The notes: generated by a model from the letters alone, not told the origin. A DNA stretch of 64,000 nucleotides from Schinkia azotoformans LMG 9581 (GCF_000307855.1 NZ_AJLR01000044.1:1-64000), one strand, 5' to 3'; shown: positions 25,979 to 35,608, counted from the first letter of the stretch. Made by a program: numbers and translations.

Positions 25979-26382
25979 ACCATCGATAATTGCTGCGTAT
26001 ATAATTGAAGCCATTGGCGTTTACGAACTTTTCTAGGAAGAAATTTCCGTATATCATCCTCGTTATAGCCAATTACCATTTTTTTATTATCAATGATGAT
26101 TGGATTTCGTAATAAGCCAGGATGACTTTCAACTAAATTTAGTAATTCCATTAGAGAAAGATCCTCAAAATCTAAATCAAGATCTTTATAGATTTTTGAT
26201 CTAGTTGCGATAATTTCATCTGTTCCTTCTGATGTTAATGACAGTACCTCTTGAAGTTCATGGACTGTTAATGGATTCTTAAAAATATTCCTTTCAACAT
26301 AGGGAATACTATGTTTTTCAAACCATTCTTTCGCCTTTCGAAACGACTCACACGGGGATCCATAAATTGTTACAGTCATCAA
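25969..26382 (-). CDS. Spx/ArsC-family regulator lacking the second redox cysteine
   Basis: A 137-residue Spx paralogue. The family core is clear: RKAKEWFEKHSIPYVERNIF, GTDEIIATRSKIYKDL, HPGLLRNPIIID, GYNEDDIRKFLPRKVR. Spx binds the RNA polymerase alpha subunit and is switched by a CxxC disulfide. Here the motif reads SPCESFRKA, so the first Cys (11) is kept but the second is Phe14 and one residue upstream is missing. Control by an internal CxxC disulfide is therefore excluded. It follows a tetR gene by 17 bases and shares its promoter. ATGATG gives two possible starts one codon apart. Confidence 0.88.
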   Translation of the reverse strand: MMTVTIYGSPCESFRKAKEWFEKHSIPYVERNIFKNPLTVHELQEVLSLTSEGTDEIIATRSKIYKDLDLDFEDLSLMELLNLVESHPGLLRNPIIIDNKKMVIGYNEDDIRKFLPRKVRKRQWLQLYTQQLSMVDG

Positions 26383-26399
26383 CCAACATCCCTTCTGCC

Positions 26400-27014
26400 T
26401 TAGATTTTCTTTAAACCCTTTTTCAATAATTCAATTTCAATTAAGTAATTATTCATAGCTTCTTTTTCAGATAAATTTTGTGCAAATTTTTCAATTAGAT
26501 TGCGTAGTGTAATCGTTATGACTATTTTCATTAGATGAAGTAATTCTTGATCATTGGCAACATTTAAATCATCTCTTTTAATAAGCAAGCTTATTTTTTT
26601 AAAATGTTCGATATCACCGTCTGCATGAAAAATTTCATTAAATTTATTTTCAATTTCATGCGTCATATTCAAAAAGACATTTTTTAAAAAATTAATATTT
26701 TCACCTTTTGATAGTTCTCTTACCGTTAATCCGTACAATTCAGTCATCGTATCAAATAAGTCACCATCACACTTTTGCAAGGACAAAATGAAATTCTCTT
26801 TATTTTTAAGTATTTGTTCTTTTAATAGAAAGAAGTACGCATCCTCTTTGTCTTCAAAATATTGATAAAAGCTCCCTCTCGGTATGTTCGCCGCTTTAAC
26901 AATATTAGAAATTGAGGCATTATATAATGGAACTCTGGAAAACTCTTGTTCAAGTGCTTCAATCAATAATTGTCTCTTATCCTTTGCCAAATTAAAAAAA
27001 GTAATTTTGGGCAA
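26400..27014 (-). CDS. TetR-family transcriptional regulator
   Basis: A 204-residue repressor with the N-terminal helix-turn-helix (about 10-55, including IVKAANIPRGSFYQYFEDKEDAYFFLL) and an all-helical ligand domain. It is the first gene of an operon with an Spx-like protein. Its upstream region carries three dyads of the form ATGACA-N3-TGTCA, one lying exactly between a good -35 and -10. Autoregulation is therefore very likely. The ligand cannot be inferred. AGGAGG lies before the start codon. Confidence 0.9.
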   Translation of the reverse strand: MPKITFFNLAKDKRQLLIEALEQEFSRVPLYNASISNIVKAANIPRGSFYQYFEDKEDAYFFLLKEQILKNKENFILSLQKCDGDLFDTMTELYGLTVRELSKGENINFLKNVFLNMTHEIENKFNEIFHADGDIEHFKKISLLIKRDDLNVANDQELLHLMKIVITITLRNLIEKFAQNLSEKEAMNNYLIEIELLKKGLKKI

Positions 27015-27122
27015 AATAATACCTCCTGTTCATTCGGAACTATTTACCCTTTCCATTAATAGTAATATACAAATGTGTCCTAACGATGTCGAAACCTTGA
27101 ATTCTTTATTCTATTCATTATT

Positions 27123-27202
27123 ATGACACTTTGTCATGCCCTTTATACTTAATTTTAAATGACACTATGTCACAAGTCAACAAATAAATGACAACATGTC
27201 AT
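27123..27202 (-). promoter_or_regulatory. promoter and three operator dyads of the tetR-spx-like operon
   Basis: Dyads lie at 27123-27137 (ATGACA-CTT-TGTCAT), 27159-27173 (ATGACA-CTA-TGTCAC) and 27188-27202 (ATGACA-ACA-TGTCAT). A minus-strand promoter has -35 TTGACT (27180-27175) and -10 TAAAAT (27157-27152) with a 17-base spacer. The middle dyad lies wholly within that spacer. The first dyad falls just after the expected start of transcription. Confidence 0.8.
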
Positions 27203-27227
27203 TTACTTTGAGCCATAGGGTCTGCCC

Positions 27228-27258
27228 CTGGGACAGAGGATCGGGTTCTCTGTCCCAG
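27228..27258. repeat. dispersed GGGACAGAG-type repeat, copy 2
   Basis: CTGGGACAGAG (27228-27238) and CTCTGTCCCAG (27248-27258) form a perfect 11-base inverted repeat around GATCGGGTT. It lies about 65 bases before the pabB-pabC start. Confidence 0.75.
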
Positions 27259-27322
27259 ATTCAAATGTGTTATTATTAGAAACAAAACTTTAATGAAAAT
27301 TTAATGAAAAGGAACTAACTAC

Positions 27323-29080
27323 ATGCAAATAGAAAATAAAGCAAAACTGGGACCCCTTTTATCCTTTGAATATGTTGATTCTTCCGGTGAAATACAACCA
27401 CTTACGTTTTGCAATCCACAAAAGATCATTGTTGCCCATACAATGGATGAAGTGTTAACGAGCCTGCAACTAGTACAGGATGCGGTTAACAAAGGATTCT
27501 ATGCTGCAGGATTTCTATCCTACGAAAGTGCGCCAGCCTTTGATAAAGCTTTAAATGTAAGTGAAGGACATTCTATGCCGCTTTTATGGTTTGGCTTATT
27601 TTCTGAGCCCCAGCATTCTTCGTTAAGCAGTTCAGGCTCATACAATCACACGCAATGGCAGCCTTCCATTAGTATGGATGATTACCAGACTGCAATTTCA
27701 GCTATCAAGCAATTTATTGCAAGCGGAGATACGTATCAAGTCAACTATACGATTCGGCTTACCTCCCAATTTCAAGGAGACGATATCGCCCTTTTTGAAA
27801 AATTAAAAAAGGCCCAATCTTCAAATTATTGCGCTTATATCAATACAGGAGAACATAGTATAATTTCTGCTTCACCTGAACTTTTTTTCCACTTAAAAGA
27901 AGATCGGATAATTACACGTCCAATGAAGGGGACGGCTAAACGCGGGAATTCTATAACAGAAGATGAAGCAATAGCCAAGTGGCTCTATCATTCAGAAAAA
28001 AACCGTGCTGAGAATGTCATGATTGTCGATTTACTTCGCAATGACCTAGGAATGATTGCTGAATCTGGATCTGTTCATGTTCCAAAGCTTTTCGAAATTG
28101 AACGATACCCAACCGTTCATCAAATGACATCAACAATCACGGCAAAGGTATCTGAAAACACTACTCTCGTCGATATTTTTAAAGCACTCTTTCCATGCGG
28201 ATCCATCACTGGCGCACCGAAAATCAGGACAATGGAGATTATTAAGGACTTAGAATCAACTCCACGCGAAGTATATTGTGGAGCTATCGGCTTTATAACA
28301 CCGCATAAAGAAGCAATCTTTAATGTACCGATAAGGACGGTTGTAATTGAACAAGGGTCTGGTGAGGCAATCTACGGGGTTGGCGGTGGTGTAACATGGG
28401 ATTCAACTGTGGAGGGAGAGTATAATGAAATACTTGAGAAAGCTAGCTTCCTTGAGGTGGAGCGCCCAGAGTTTCAACTACTTGAAAGTTTATTATTAAT
28501 AGACGGAGAGTATTTCTTATTAGAGAAACATCTCAATCGTTTACAAAATTCGGCTCAATACTTTGGTGGATTTCCCTTTAATAAAGAGGTTATTCAAAAA
28601 GTACTGCAAGCCTTTGCAAAGGAAAATAATATAGGAAGGTTGAAGGTTCGTTTCCTCTTACCGAAAAGTGGAAAGATGACAATTGAAGCTAGCCCCATCA
28701 TCCAACCGGAAGAACCATTGAAGGTAAAGCTAGCTGACAAACCTATAACAATAGATAATCCATTCTCGTATCATAAAACAACGAACAGAGATGTATATAC
28801 TCAATTCCAAAAGAAATTCCCAGATGTCTTCGATGTCCTTTTGTGGAATGAATCCGGGGAATTAACGGAATTTACGAACGGCAATGTTGTTCTGGAAATG
28901 GATGGCCAACTATGGACACCACCGATTACTAGCGGCCTATTAGCTGGCACTTTTCGGGAATCATTAATCGATAAAGGAGAAATTCAAGAAAAGTCATTGA
29001 CATTATCTGATTTAAAGAAATGTACCAAGCTGTGGTTTATAAACAGTGTACGCAAATGGGTCGAGGTCAAAATCATTTAG
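27323..29080 (+). CDS. pabB: aminodeoxychorismate synthase component I fused to 4-amino-4-deoxychorismate lyase
   Basis: A 585-residue fusion for p-aminobenzoate synthesis (folate pathway). Residues about 90-345 form a chorismate-binding PabB domain with SASPELFF, RPMKGTAKRG, ENVMIVDLLRNDLG and GSITGAPKIRTMEII. Residues about 365-580 form a class IV aminotransferase (PabC) domain with the PLP lysine in YHKTTNRDVY and FTNGNVVL. B. subtilis encodes these as separate genes. No glutamine amidotransferase (pabA) is adjacent, so ammonia supply must come from elsewhere. AAAGGAAC precedes the ATG. Confidence 0.92.
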   Translation: MQIENKAKLGPLLSFEYVDSSGEIQPLTFCNPQKIIVAHTMDEVLTSLQLVQDAVNKGFYAAGFLSYESAPAFDKALNVSEGHSMPLLWFGLFSEPQHSSLSSSGSYNHTQWQPSISMDDYQTAISAIKQFIASGDTYQVNYTIRLTSQFQGDDIALFEKLKKAQSSNYCAYINTGEHSIISASPELFFHLKEDRIITRPMKGTAKRGNSITEDEAIAKWLYHSEKNRAENVMIVDLLRNDLGMIAESGSVHVPKLFEIERYPTVHQMTSTITAKVSENTTLVDIFKALFPCGSITGAPKIRTMEIIKDLESTPREVYCGAIGFITPHKEAIFNVPIRTVVIEQGSGEAIYGVGGGVTWDSTVEGEYNEILEKASFLEVERPEFQLLESLLLIDGEYFLLEKHLNRLQNSAQYFGGFPFNKEVIQKVLQAFAKENNIGRLKVRFLLPKSGKMTIEASPIIQPEEPLKVKLADKPITIDNPFSYHKTTNRDVYTQFQKKFPDVFDVLLWNESGELTEFTNGNVVLEMDGQLWTPPITSGLLAGTFRESLIDKGEIQEKSLTLSDLKKCTKLWFINSVRKWVEVKII

Positions 29081-29083
29081 GGT

Positions 29084-29107
29084 GAGCCACAAGGTCTCGC
29101 CCCATGG
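29084..29107. repeat. dispersed repeat fragment with hairpin
   Basis: GAGCCACAAGGTCTCGCCCC followed by ATGG resembles the left flank of copy 2 (GAGCCATAGGGTCTGCCCC at 27210-27228). It begins four bases after the pabB-pabC stop codon and may act as its terminator hairpin (AGCCA/TGGCT). Confidence 0.45.
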
Positions 29108-29211
29108 CTATTTAGTGAACATATGCCAAAAGAACTATTATTATTTTACTGATATGGTAAAATTATACTAGAATGAAGATCTTCACTTTTATCGCAAAAG
29201 GGGAAATCATT

Positions 29212-30774
29212 ATGGCTATACTAAAAAAAGGGATAAAATTGAACTTTGCGATAAGTCTATTAGTGGTTTTTACTGTCTTTAGCACTACCCTCATAAACTG
29301 GTATTTATCAAATCAAGACTTGAAAAATACTTTAACAGCAAATCATTTAGAAAATAACTATCGTTACGCACAGAAGGTTTCCATAAATACAAATGTTTTA
29401 CTTGATGATATTCAGCATAATCTTGGTACATTAGCTAAAATTATTGGTCAGCAAGAATTCAATCAAACTGATTTAGATAATTGGAGGACCGGCAATAGTG
29501 GTTATTATAATTCACTATTTATCACAGATGCAAACGGTATTGTTCAATTAATGAGCCCTCAGGCGGTTCCAAACAATAAGGGCGGAGTACAGCCTGGAAC
29601 GAAAATTAAATCTACACTTATGGAGCAGGCTTTACAAGAGAAAAAACCGTTTATTTCAAATCCTTATTTGGCACAAACCGGGAACTTAATGGTGCTAATA
29701 TCCTATCCGATTTTTAGTGACGAAGGAATTTATAAAGGTGTTGTAGACGGCACAATCTATCTCGAAAGTAATAATTCTCTTAAAAGACTACTAAATCATC
29801 ATGAGTTTTTGGACAAGTCCTCTGTTTTTGTTGTTGATCGTTCAGGGACTATTATTTATCATCCTGATCCTGGCCAAATCAATAAATCCATTGCTGATCA
29901 TCCTCTTGTCCAAAATATCATGAAGGGGAAAAGTGGTTCTGCTCAAATTATTAACAACAGGGGCACTGAATATTTTTCTGGTTATGCCTTTGTAGAAAAC
30001 ACTGGTTGGGGAATCATTGCACAAACGCCCACTTCTGTTATCGAAGAATCGCTTCGCATCTTAACAAAAAAAACTATTATTCAATCACTTCCGCTTTTAT
30101 TAGTCGTTTTAGTACTTGGATGGATTATTTCAAGTCACATTACTAGTCCAATTAATAAGTTAGCAAGATTTTCAGAAGAAGCCATTCTTCCTAATAAAGA
30201 CACTAAATCCATTCGTCTGATTGAAATGAGAGCATATATATATGAAGTTCGTCAGTTGTTAAAGCATATTCAAGAGCATTTTCAAGTATTAACGAATCAA
30301 GCCCATCAAGATGGTCTAACTGGATTAGCCAATCGAAGGGCTTTTGATCAAGATATCCAAAAACTAATAGATCAACAAATCCCATTTTCATTAATTATGG
30401 CTGATATCGACCATTTTAAAGAAGTTAATGATGAACATGGTCATTTAGTTGGAGATGATGTGTTAAGATTTCTTGCTTCGATCATGCTTGACATAATTCG
30501 GGGAGAAGATTTGTGTTATCGCTATGGTGGTGAAGAGTTCGCAATCATCATTAAAGAAAAAAATGAGGAAGAAGCCTTTGCTCTAGCAGAACGATTGCGG
30601 ATTAAAATAGCGGAAACGCCGAGCCCTATCGGAAAAGCTATCAATATCTCTTTGGGAATATCTTCATACTATAAGAAAGACCAGCTACCTGAAAGGGTCA
30701 TAAAAAGAGCTGATACAGCCCTTTATCAATCTAAGCATAATGGAAGAAATAGAACTACCATCTACCGTTCATAA
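29212..30774 (+). CDS. membrane diguanylate cyclase with extracellular Cache sensor
   Basis: Makes c-di-GMP in response to an outside signal. I choose ATG 29212, eight bases after AAAAGGGG, giving 520 residues. The upstream ATG at 29173 would add 13. A first helix (about 8-28) is followed by a dCache-type extracellular domain (about 30-270), a second helix (about 285-310) and a short HAMP-like linker. The C-terminal GGDEF domain starts at DGLTGLANRRAFD and has an intact active site, RYGGEEF. It is therefore likely active, unlike the degenerate GGDEF near 7 kb. Confidence 0.9.
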   Translation: MAILKKGIKLNFAISLLVVFTVFSTTLINWYLSNQDLKNTLTANHLENNYRYAQKVSINTNVLLDDIQHNLGTLAKIIGQQEFNQTDLDNWRTGNSGYYNSLFITDANGIVQLMSPQAVPNNKGGVQPGTKIKSTLMEQALQEKKPFISNPYLAQTGNLMVLISYPIFSDEGIYKGVVDGTIYLESNNSLKRLLNHHEFLDKSSVFVVDRSGTIIYHPDPGQINKSIADHPLVQNIMKGKSGSAQIINNRGTEYFSGYAFVENTGWGIIAQTPTSVIEESLRILTKKTIIQSLPLLLVVLVLGWIISSHITSPINKLARFSEEAILPNKDTKSIRLIEMRAYIYEVRQLLKHIQEHFQVLTNQAHQDGLTGLANRRAFDQDIQKLIDQQIPFSLIMADIDHFKEVNDEHGHLVGDDVLRFLASIMLDIIRGEDLCYRYGGEEFAIIIKEKNEEEAFALAERLRIKIAETPSPIGKAINISLGISSYYKKDQLPERVIKRADTALYQSKHNGRNRTTIYRS

Positions 30775-30778
30775 TAAT

Positions 30779-30800
30779 GCGGGGCAAATTAATGTCCCGC
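30779..30800. terminator. possible bidirectional terminator
   Basis: GCGGG (30779-30783) pairs with CCCGC (30796-30800) between the convergent cyclase and helicase genes. The T-tails are poor on both strands. Confidence 0.45.
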
Positions 30801-32246
30801 TTATTTGGCTATATGAACTTTTAATAGCTTTCCTTTTATCGTGGTTGTCCTCATTGTTTGTAAAACGAGTGGTCCCTTGCCATTTAATATTTCAACAAAG
30901 GTTTCGTTTTCGTGGATCGTAATAATTCCAATATCATCCACACTAATACCTTCAATCTTTGCAATAGTGCCTACAAAATCTACAGCCCGAAGCTTCTTTT
31001 TCTTGCCACCATTAAAATATAACCGCATGATGTTTTTGTTTAATTTTGCACTTTTATCTTCTTTTAGCGTAGGTTTTTCGTTAATCTTCGCTTTAAACGC
31101 TGCCGTTTTTAGCTTAACTTCTTCCTTTGAAGGCGGATCTTTTCTATGTAATTCAAAACCTAAATATTTTTCAATTTCAGTTAAGTACTTTTCTTCAAGT
31201 GGATCTATAAATGTTATCGCTTTTCCCACCTTGCCTGCCCGCCCTGTTCGCCCAGTGCGGTGTACATAGGTTTCTTTTTCACGTGGCATGTTATAATTAA
31301 TTATTAGAGTAATATTCTCAATATCAATTCCTCTAGCTGCCACATCTGTAGCGATTAAATACCGGAATTTCCCTCTTTTAAAATCATTCATAACTGCAAA
31401 CCGCTCTTCTTGGTTCAGACCTCCATGTAATTTTTCACATGGGAATTTAAATCGATTTAGTTGCTTATGAACCTTATTTACTTCCTCTTGAGTTCCGCAA
31501 AAAATAATACAGCTGTCTGGGTTTTCAACTGTAATTACTTCTTTAAGAAGGGGTAGTTTTTCTTCCCGCTCCACTATTAAAAGTGAATGATCAATTTTAT
31601 CTGTAGTAACCCCTTTATCCTGGATATTTATCTTGATTGGATTTTTCATATATTTATGGCAGAGATTTTCGATATCATCAGGTAAGGTAGCTGAAAAAAC
31701 ACAAGTCATCCGCTCTGTTGGCAGTTTCTTAATAATCGCTTCAACTTGATCAATGAACCCCATGTTTAGCATTTCATCTGCCTCATCAATAATTAGAAAT
31801 TTCAGCTGTCCCACCACAAGTGTACCTTTTTCAAGATGATCTAGCACCCGCCCAGGAGTACCAACTACTACATGTGCTTTTTGCTTTAGTTCTACTTTCT
31901 GTTTTGCAAACGACTGCTTTCCATATACAGCAACAGCTTTGATCCGTTTAAACCTACCAATATTCGTTAGATCCTCTTTCACTTGAGCAGCCAGTTCGCG
32001 GGTTGGTGTAAGAATTAGTGCTTGAGGCTTGTTTTCCTCCCACGCTACCATCTCACAAAGGGGTATACCAAAAGAGGCCGTTTTACCACTACCCGTTTGT
32101 GATTTTACTATCAGGTCTTTTTTTTCTAATGCAATCGGTATTACTTCAGCCTGAACTTCAGTCGGGTTTTTATAGTTCAAGCTTTCAAGTGCTCTTACAA
32201 TCTCTTCACTTATTTGATAGTCCTTAAAGCTTTTATTTATCGCCAT
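30801..32246 (-). CDS. dbpA: DEAD-box RNA helicase DbpA/YxiN
   Basis: A 481-residue RNA helicase for 23S rRNA maturation. The helicase core shows [37 protein letters not shown] and [10 protein letters not shown]. The C-terminal DbpA RNA-binding domain (about 405-481) contains [18 protein letters not shown], the segment that recognises hairpin 92 of 23S rRNA in YxiN. The length matches B. subtilis DbpA (479). It is monocistronic. Confidence 0.93.
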   Translation of the reverse strand: MAINKSFKDYQISEEIVRALESLNYKNPTEVQAEVIPIALEKKDLIVKSQTGSGKTASFGIPLCEMVAWEENKPQALILTPTRELAAQVKEDLTNIGRFKRIKAVAVYGKQSFAKQKVELKQKAHVVVGTPGRVLDHLEKGTLVVGQLKFLIIDEADEMLNMGFIDQVEAIIKKLPTERMTCVFSATLPDDIENLCHKYMKNPIKINIQDKGVTTDKIDHSLLIVEREEKLPLLKEVITVENPDSCIIFCGTQEEVNKVHKQLNRFKFPCEKLHGGLNQEERFAVMNDFKRGKFRYLIATDVAARGIDIENITLIINYNMPREKETYVHRTGRTGRAGKVGKAITFIDPLEEKYLTEIEKYLGFELHRKDPPSKEEVKLKTAAFKAKINEKPTLKEDKSAKLNKNIMRLYFNGGKKKKLRAVDFVGTIAKIEGISVDDIGIITIHENETFVEILNGKGPLVLQTMRTTTIKGKLLKVHIAK

Positions 32247-32364
32247 TATTTATAGACCCCTATTCGTCAGTGTTCTTCTATTGAATAAAGGTAATCTATT
32301 TTATCAGCAAAAACAAGGCATAGAAAAAGAGTAGATGATTTCTCTCATCTCCTCTTCCTTAGGA

Positions 32365-33900
32365 TCAACCTTCTTCATTTATAATGACACTTTTTCCTCT
32401 CATTTTTAAAATCATTGGAATTACCATCCACAATACTGCTATAATTAGGAAGCTTAAAGATAATGGTTTTTGTAAAAAGATCATGAAATCACCGTTTGAA
32501 ATCGTCAATGCTCGACGCATATTGTTTTCAATCATTGGACCTAATACTAGTCCTAATACAAGCGGTGCAACCGGGAAGTCATTCTTAGTCAAATAATATC
32601 CAGCAACACCACAGCCAAGAAGAAGCAAAAGGTCAAATGTAGTAAATTGGACTGCATATACCCCAAAAATGGAAATTGCAATTATAAACGGTAGTAAGTA
32701 TTTCTTAGGAGTTTCAATAATTTTTGCAAATACTTTTACAAGTGGCATATTTAATGCAAGTAACATCAAGTTACCGATAAACATACTGGCAATTAATCCC
32801 CAAGCAACATTTGGATGATCTGTAAATAGTAATGGACCTGGTTGAATATTATACATAATCAAGGCGCCCATTAAGATTGCTGTTGTACCTGAGCCGGGGA
32901 TTCCTAATGTTAGTAATGGAATCATCGCTCCACCCGATGCCGCATTATTAGCTGATTCAGGAGCAGCTACCCCTTCAATCGCACCTTTTCCGAAATTCTC
33001 ACGATTTTTGCTCACCTTTTTCTCAGTAATGTAAGAGAAGAAAGAAGCTAATGTTGCACCAGCCCCGGGAAGAACGCCGATAAAAAATCCTAGTAAAGAT
33101 CCACGCAGAATCGGAGCTGTGCTATCCTTAAGATCTTTTTTCGTAGGAAAAACACGTCCGACCTTTGCAATTTCTCCATCATCATCTTCCTTGTGGAGAA
33201 TCGTTTTAAATACTTCTCCTAAAGCAAATAAACCTACCGCTACTGTTAAAAATTCTAATCCTGAATATAATACCGGAATATTATACGTAAAACGGGCTAC
33301 CCCTGAGACATTATCCATACCGATTGTTGCAAGCAATAAGCCCACAACTGTCATAATAAGTGCTTTTGTCATTGATTTTCCTGCAAGTCCACTAACGGCA
33401 CAAAGACCGAGAATCATTAGTGAAAAGTACTCAGCAGGACCGAAGGATAAAGCGACATTTGACAACGGCTCGGCTAAAATAACAAGTCCCACTAATGCAA
33501 CAATCCCAGCAACGAAAGAGCCAATCGCCGCAATGGCCAATGCCGCACCAGCCCGGCCATTTTTCGCCATTTGGTAGCCGTCCAATGTCGTTACAACAGA
33601 CGAAGACTCACCTGGCGTGTTTAATAGAATGGAAGTAGTTGAACCCCCATACATCGCACCATAATATACACCAGCTAATAAAATAATAGAACTTGTCGCA
33701 GCTGATTCCGGGTCAAGTCCCGATGTTATAGTGGCTGTTACCGGTATCAATAAAGCAACCCCACTCATCGGACCAATTCCCGGTAGTACACCTACTGCTG
33801 TTCCAATTAATACTCCAAAAAATGCAAATACCAGATTATGCCACTGCATAGCAAGGGCAAAACCATCACCTAGAAATTGCAATGTTTCCATTATTTTCAC
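32365..33900 (-). CDS. tctA: tripartite tricarboxylate transporter large permease TctA
   Basis: A 511-residue permease of the TTT family with about eleven helices. It has the diagnostic glycine-rich segments GVLPGIGPMSGVALL, YGGSTTSILLNTPGE and GVLPGAGATLASF. With TctB and TctC it imports a tricarboxylate or related organic acid using the ion gradient. It is the last gene of tctC-tctB-tctA and starts three bases after the tctB stop with GGGGG in front. A CitST-like two-component system lies upstream. Confidence 0.95.
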   Translation of the reverse strand: MKIMETLQFLGDGFALAMQWHNLVFAFFGVLIGTAVGVLPGIGPMSGVALLIPVTATITSGLDPESAATSSIILLAGVYYGAMYGGSTTSILLNTPGESSSVVTTLDGYQMAKNGRAGAALAIAAIGSFVAGIVALVGLVILAEPLSNVALSFGPAEYFSLMILGLCAVSGLAGKSMTKALIMTVVGLLLATIGMDNVSGVARFTYNIPVLYSGLEFLTVAVGLFALGEVFKTILHKEDDDGEIAKVGRVFPTKKDLKDSTAPILRGSLLGFFIGVLPGAGATLASFFSYITEKKVSKNRENFGKGAIEGVAAPESANNAASGGAMIPLLTLGIPGSGTTAILMGALIMYNIQPGPLLFTDHPNVAWGLIASMFIGNLMLLALNMPLVKVFAKIIETPKKYLLPFIIAISIFGVYAVQFTTFDLLLLLGCGVAGYYLTKNDFPVAPLVLGLVLGPMIENNMRRALTISNGDFMIFLQKPLSLSFLIIAVLWMVIPMILKMRGKSVIINEEG

Positions 33901-33903
33901 CCC

Positions 33904-34374
33904 CTAGCTGAACCATGTTGGAAACCCCGGTAATGTACCTTCTAAAACCTCTACAAAGAGGAAGTAAATACCATAAGAGAATGCACCTGAAATTAATAGT
34001 GTTTTCAACCATCCACCCTTCTGCATCACTTGGAAACTAATTGTTAGGAATAGGAAGGTCGTAATGACGTACCCTAATGTTTCAAGTAATAAAGCGTAGA
34101 GAATCGCAGAAACTAAAATAACAAGAAATCTTTTATAATCAAGAGACTCTTTATTTTTTCCCTTATTTACATATTTAAAAGTTTCATAGAAAAGCCGACA
34201 GCTTAATATAATTAATAATGCTCCTAAAACTTTCGGAAAAACATCCGGCCCTACATTACTTCCATAAGAAGACGTAGAAATCTTAGTGCTTTCAACTATA
34301 ATTCCAATTCCTAATACTAAGAAGATAATACTGGAGTAACGATCAAATGTCTTACTCATCTTCATACTCACCAC
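33904..34374 (-). CDS. tctB: tripartite tricarboxylate transporter small subunit TctB
   Basis: A 156-residue membrane protein with four predicted helices, the small permease of the TTT transporter. TctB proteins are poorly conserved, but position, size and topology identify it. It follows tctC across a 164-base spacer full of hairpins and is followed at once by tctA. The ATG pair (MVSMKMS) leaves the exact start uncertain by up to five codons. Confidence 0.88.
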   Translation of the reverse strand: MVSMKMSKTFDRYSSIIFLVLGIGIIVESTKISTSSYGSNVGPDVFPKVLGALLIILSCRLFYETFKYVNKGKNKESLDYKRFLVILVSAILYALLLETLGYVITTFLFLTISFQVMQKGGWLKTLLISGAFSYGIYFLFVEVLEGTLPGFPTWFS

Positions 34375-34541
34375 CTAATCAAATGCGCCTTGGCGTATTT
34401 GCGCCCAGATTTTTTCGAGCTTGCTCGAAAAACTACCTCTAAAAATCTGAGGCATCCGCCGGAGGCTTTACTTTAAAGTAAAGATTAGGAGAAGAGGACA
34501 ATCTCTTCCCCTGGTTTAATCAAATTCGCCTTGGCGTATTA
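34375..34541 (-). repeat. hairpin-rich spacer with flanking direct repeats between tctC and tctB
   Basis: A direct repeat, TAATCAAATGCGCCTTGGCG (34377-34396) and TAATCAAATTCGCCTTGGCG (34517-34536), flanks a series of dyads. These are TTTTTCGAGC/GCTCGAAAAA (34411-34432), the palindrome CTTTACTTTAAAGTAAAG (34466-34483) and GAAGAG/CTCTTC (34491-34508). Such RNA structure after a binding-protein gene commonly protects or attenuates the message. Confidence 0.7.
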
Positions 34542-35579
34542 TTTTTGCATTCCAAGTGCTGTCAATAATTCAATAATGTCTTGATCTTGTTCTTCTAAGA
34601 ATTTCGTGAAGTCTGCTGAGTTTTTATACTCGCTTGCCCAACCATTAGCTTCTAGCTCTTTTAACCATAATTCATTTTCAGATAAAGCTTTTAATTTTTC
34701 ATCCCAGAATTTCAATTCTTCTTCTTTCATTTCTTTCGGTCCAAAAATTCCACGCCAGATTGTAAATTCAGCATCAACTCCTTCTTCTTTAAACGTTGGA
34801 ATATCAGCTAAATCTCCACCTAAACGCTCAGTAGAACTAACGGCAAGGACACGAACTTTACCAGCCTTTAAATACTCTGTAATTGATGATGCATCTGTTC
34901 CAATAAGGTCGGCATTTCCGCCAAGTAATGCAGCAATGGCTTCACCACCGCCATCATAGGAAACATACTTCACTGCTTTTGGATCAATTCCATATTTAAA
35001 TGCTGGTAAAACTGCCACTAGGTGGTCCATTGAACCAGGGGCTGAACCTCCAGCAACAGTTACTTTTGTTGGATCCGCCTTAATTGCATCAAGAGCAGAT
35101 TTTAAATCTTGATATGGAGAATCTGCTTTTACAACAATCGCACCATAATCCCGAGTTAATTGTGCTAAAGGAGTTGTATCCCTATATCCATATGGACTAT
35201 TTCCTTCTTTCTTATCATTGTTAATTAGGATTGGTGGTGAACTTACCATTAACTTGTACGGATTAGCCTTTTCCTGTGTTGCGTACTCTGCCATATAAAC
35301 AGCGCCGCCACCACCGGGTTTATTCTCGACTGTCATCGTTTTATCTACTAATTTTGTTTCAGCAAGAACTTTAGCAACTGCACGTGCAGTTAAATCCCAG
35401 CCTCCACCTGCACCAGATGGCGCAACAATTGTAATTGGTTTTTCCGGATAAGCGGATGCTGCAGGAGCCCCTTCGGATTTAGTGTCTGTACTTGCTTTCT
35501 CTCCCCCGCCCCCACAAGCGGCTAGGCTTAGTGCCAACATACCTGAAAGAAATACTGCAGAAAATTTTTTAAGCTTCAT
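34539..35579 (-). CDS. tctC: tripartite tricarboxylate transporter substrate-binding lipoprotein TctC
   Basis: Extracytoplasmic binding protein of 346 residues. The signal peptide ends at lipobox SLAACGGG (Cys22), followed by a Ser/Thr/Ala-rich linker. The mature part begins YPEKPITIVAPSGAGGGWDLTAR and includes NKPGGGGAVYM, the BUG/TctC family signatures that contact a carboxylate ligand. It is the first transporter gene and is separated from the regulator genes by a terminator. The ligand is probably citrate or another tricarboxylate, inferred from family and context. Confidence 0.93.
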   Translation of the reverse strand: MKLKKFSAVFLSGMLALSLAACGGGGEKASTDTKSEGAPAASAYPEKPITIVAPSGAGGGWDLTARAVAKVLAETKLVDKTMTVENKPGGGGAVYMAEYATQEKANPYKLMVSSPPILINNDKKEGNSPYGYRDTTPLAQLTRDYGAIVVKADSPYQDLKSALDAIKADPTKVTVAGGSAPGSMDHLVAVLPAFKYGIDPKAVKYVSYDGGGEAIAALLGGNADLIGTDASSITEYLKAGKVRVLAVSSTERLGGDLADIPTFKEEGVDAEFTIWRGIFGPKEMKEEELKFWDEKLKALSENELWLKELEANGWASEYKNSADFTKFLEEQDQDIIELLTALGMQK

Positions 35580-35608
35580 TTTTAAATCCCCCTTTGTATT
35601 TTTTTATC

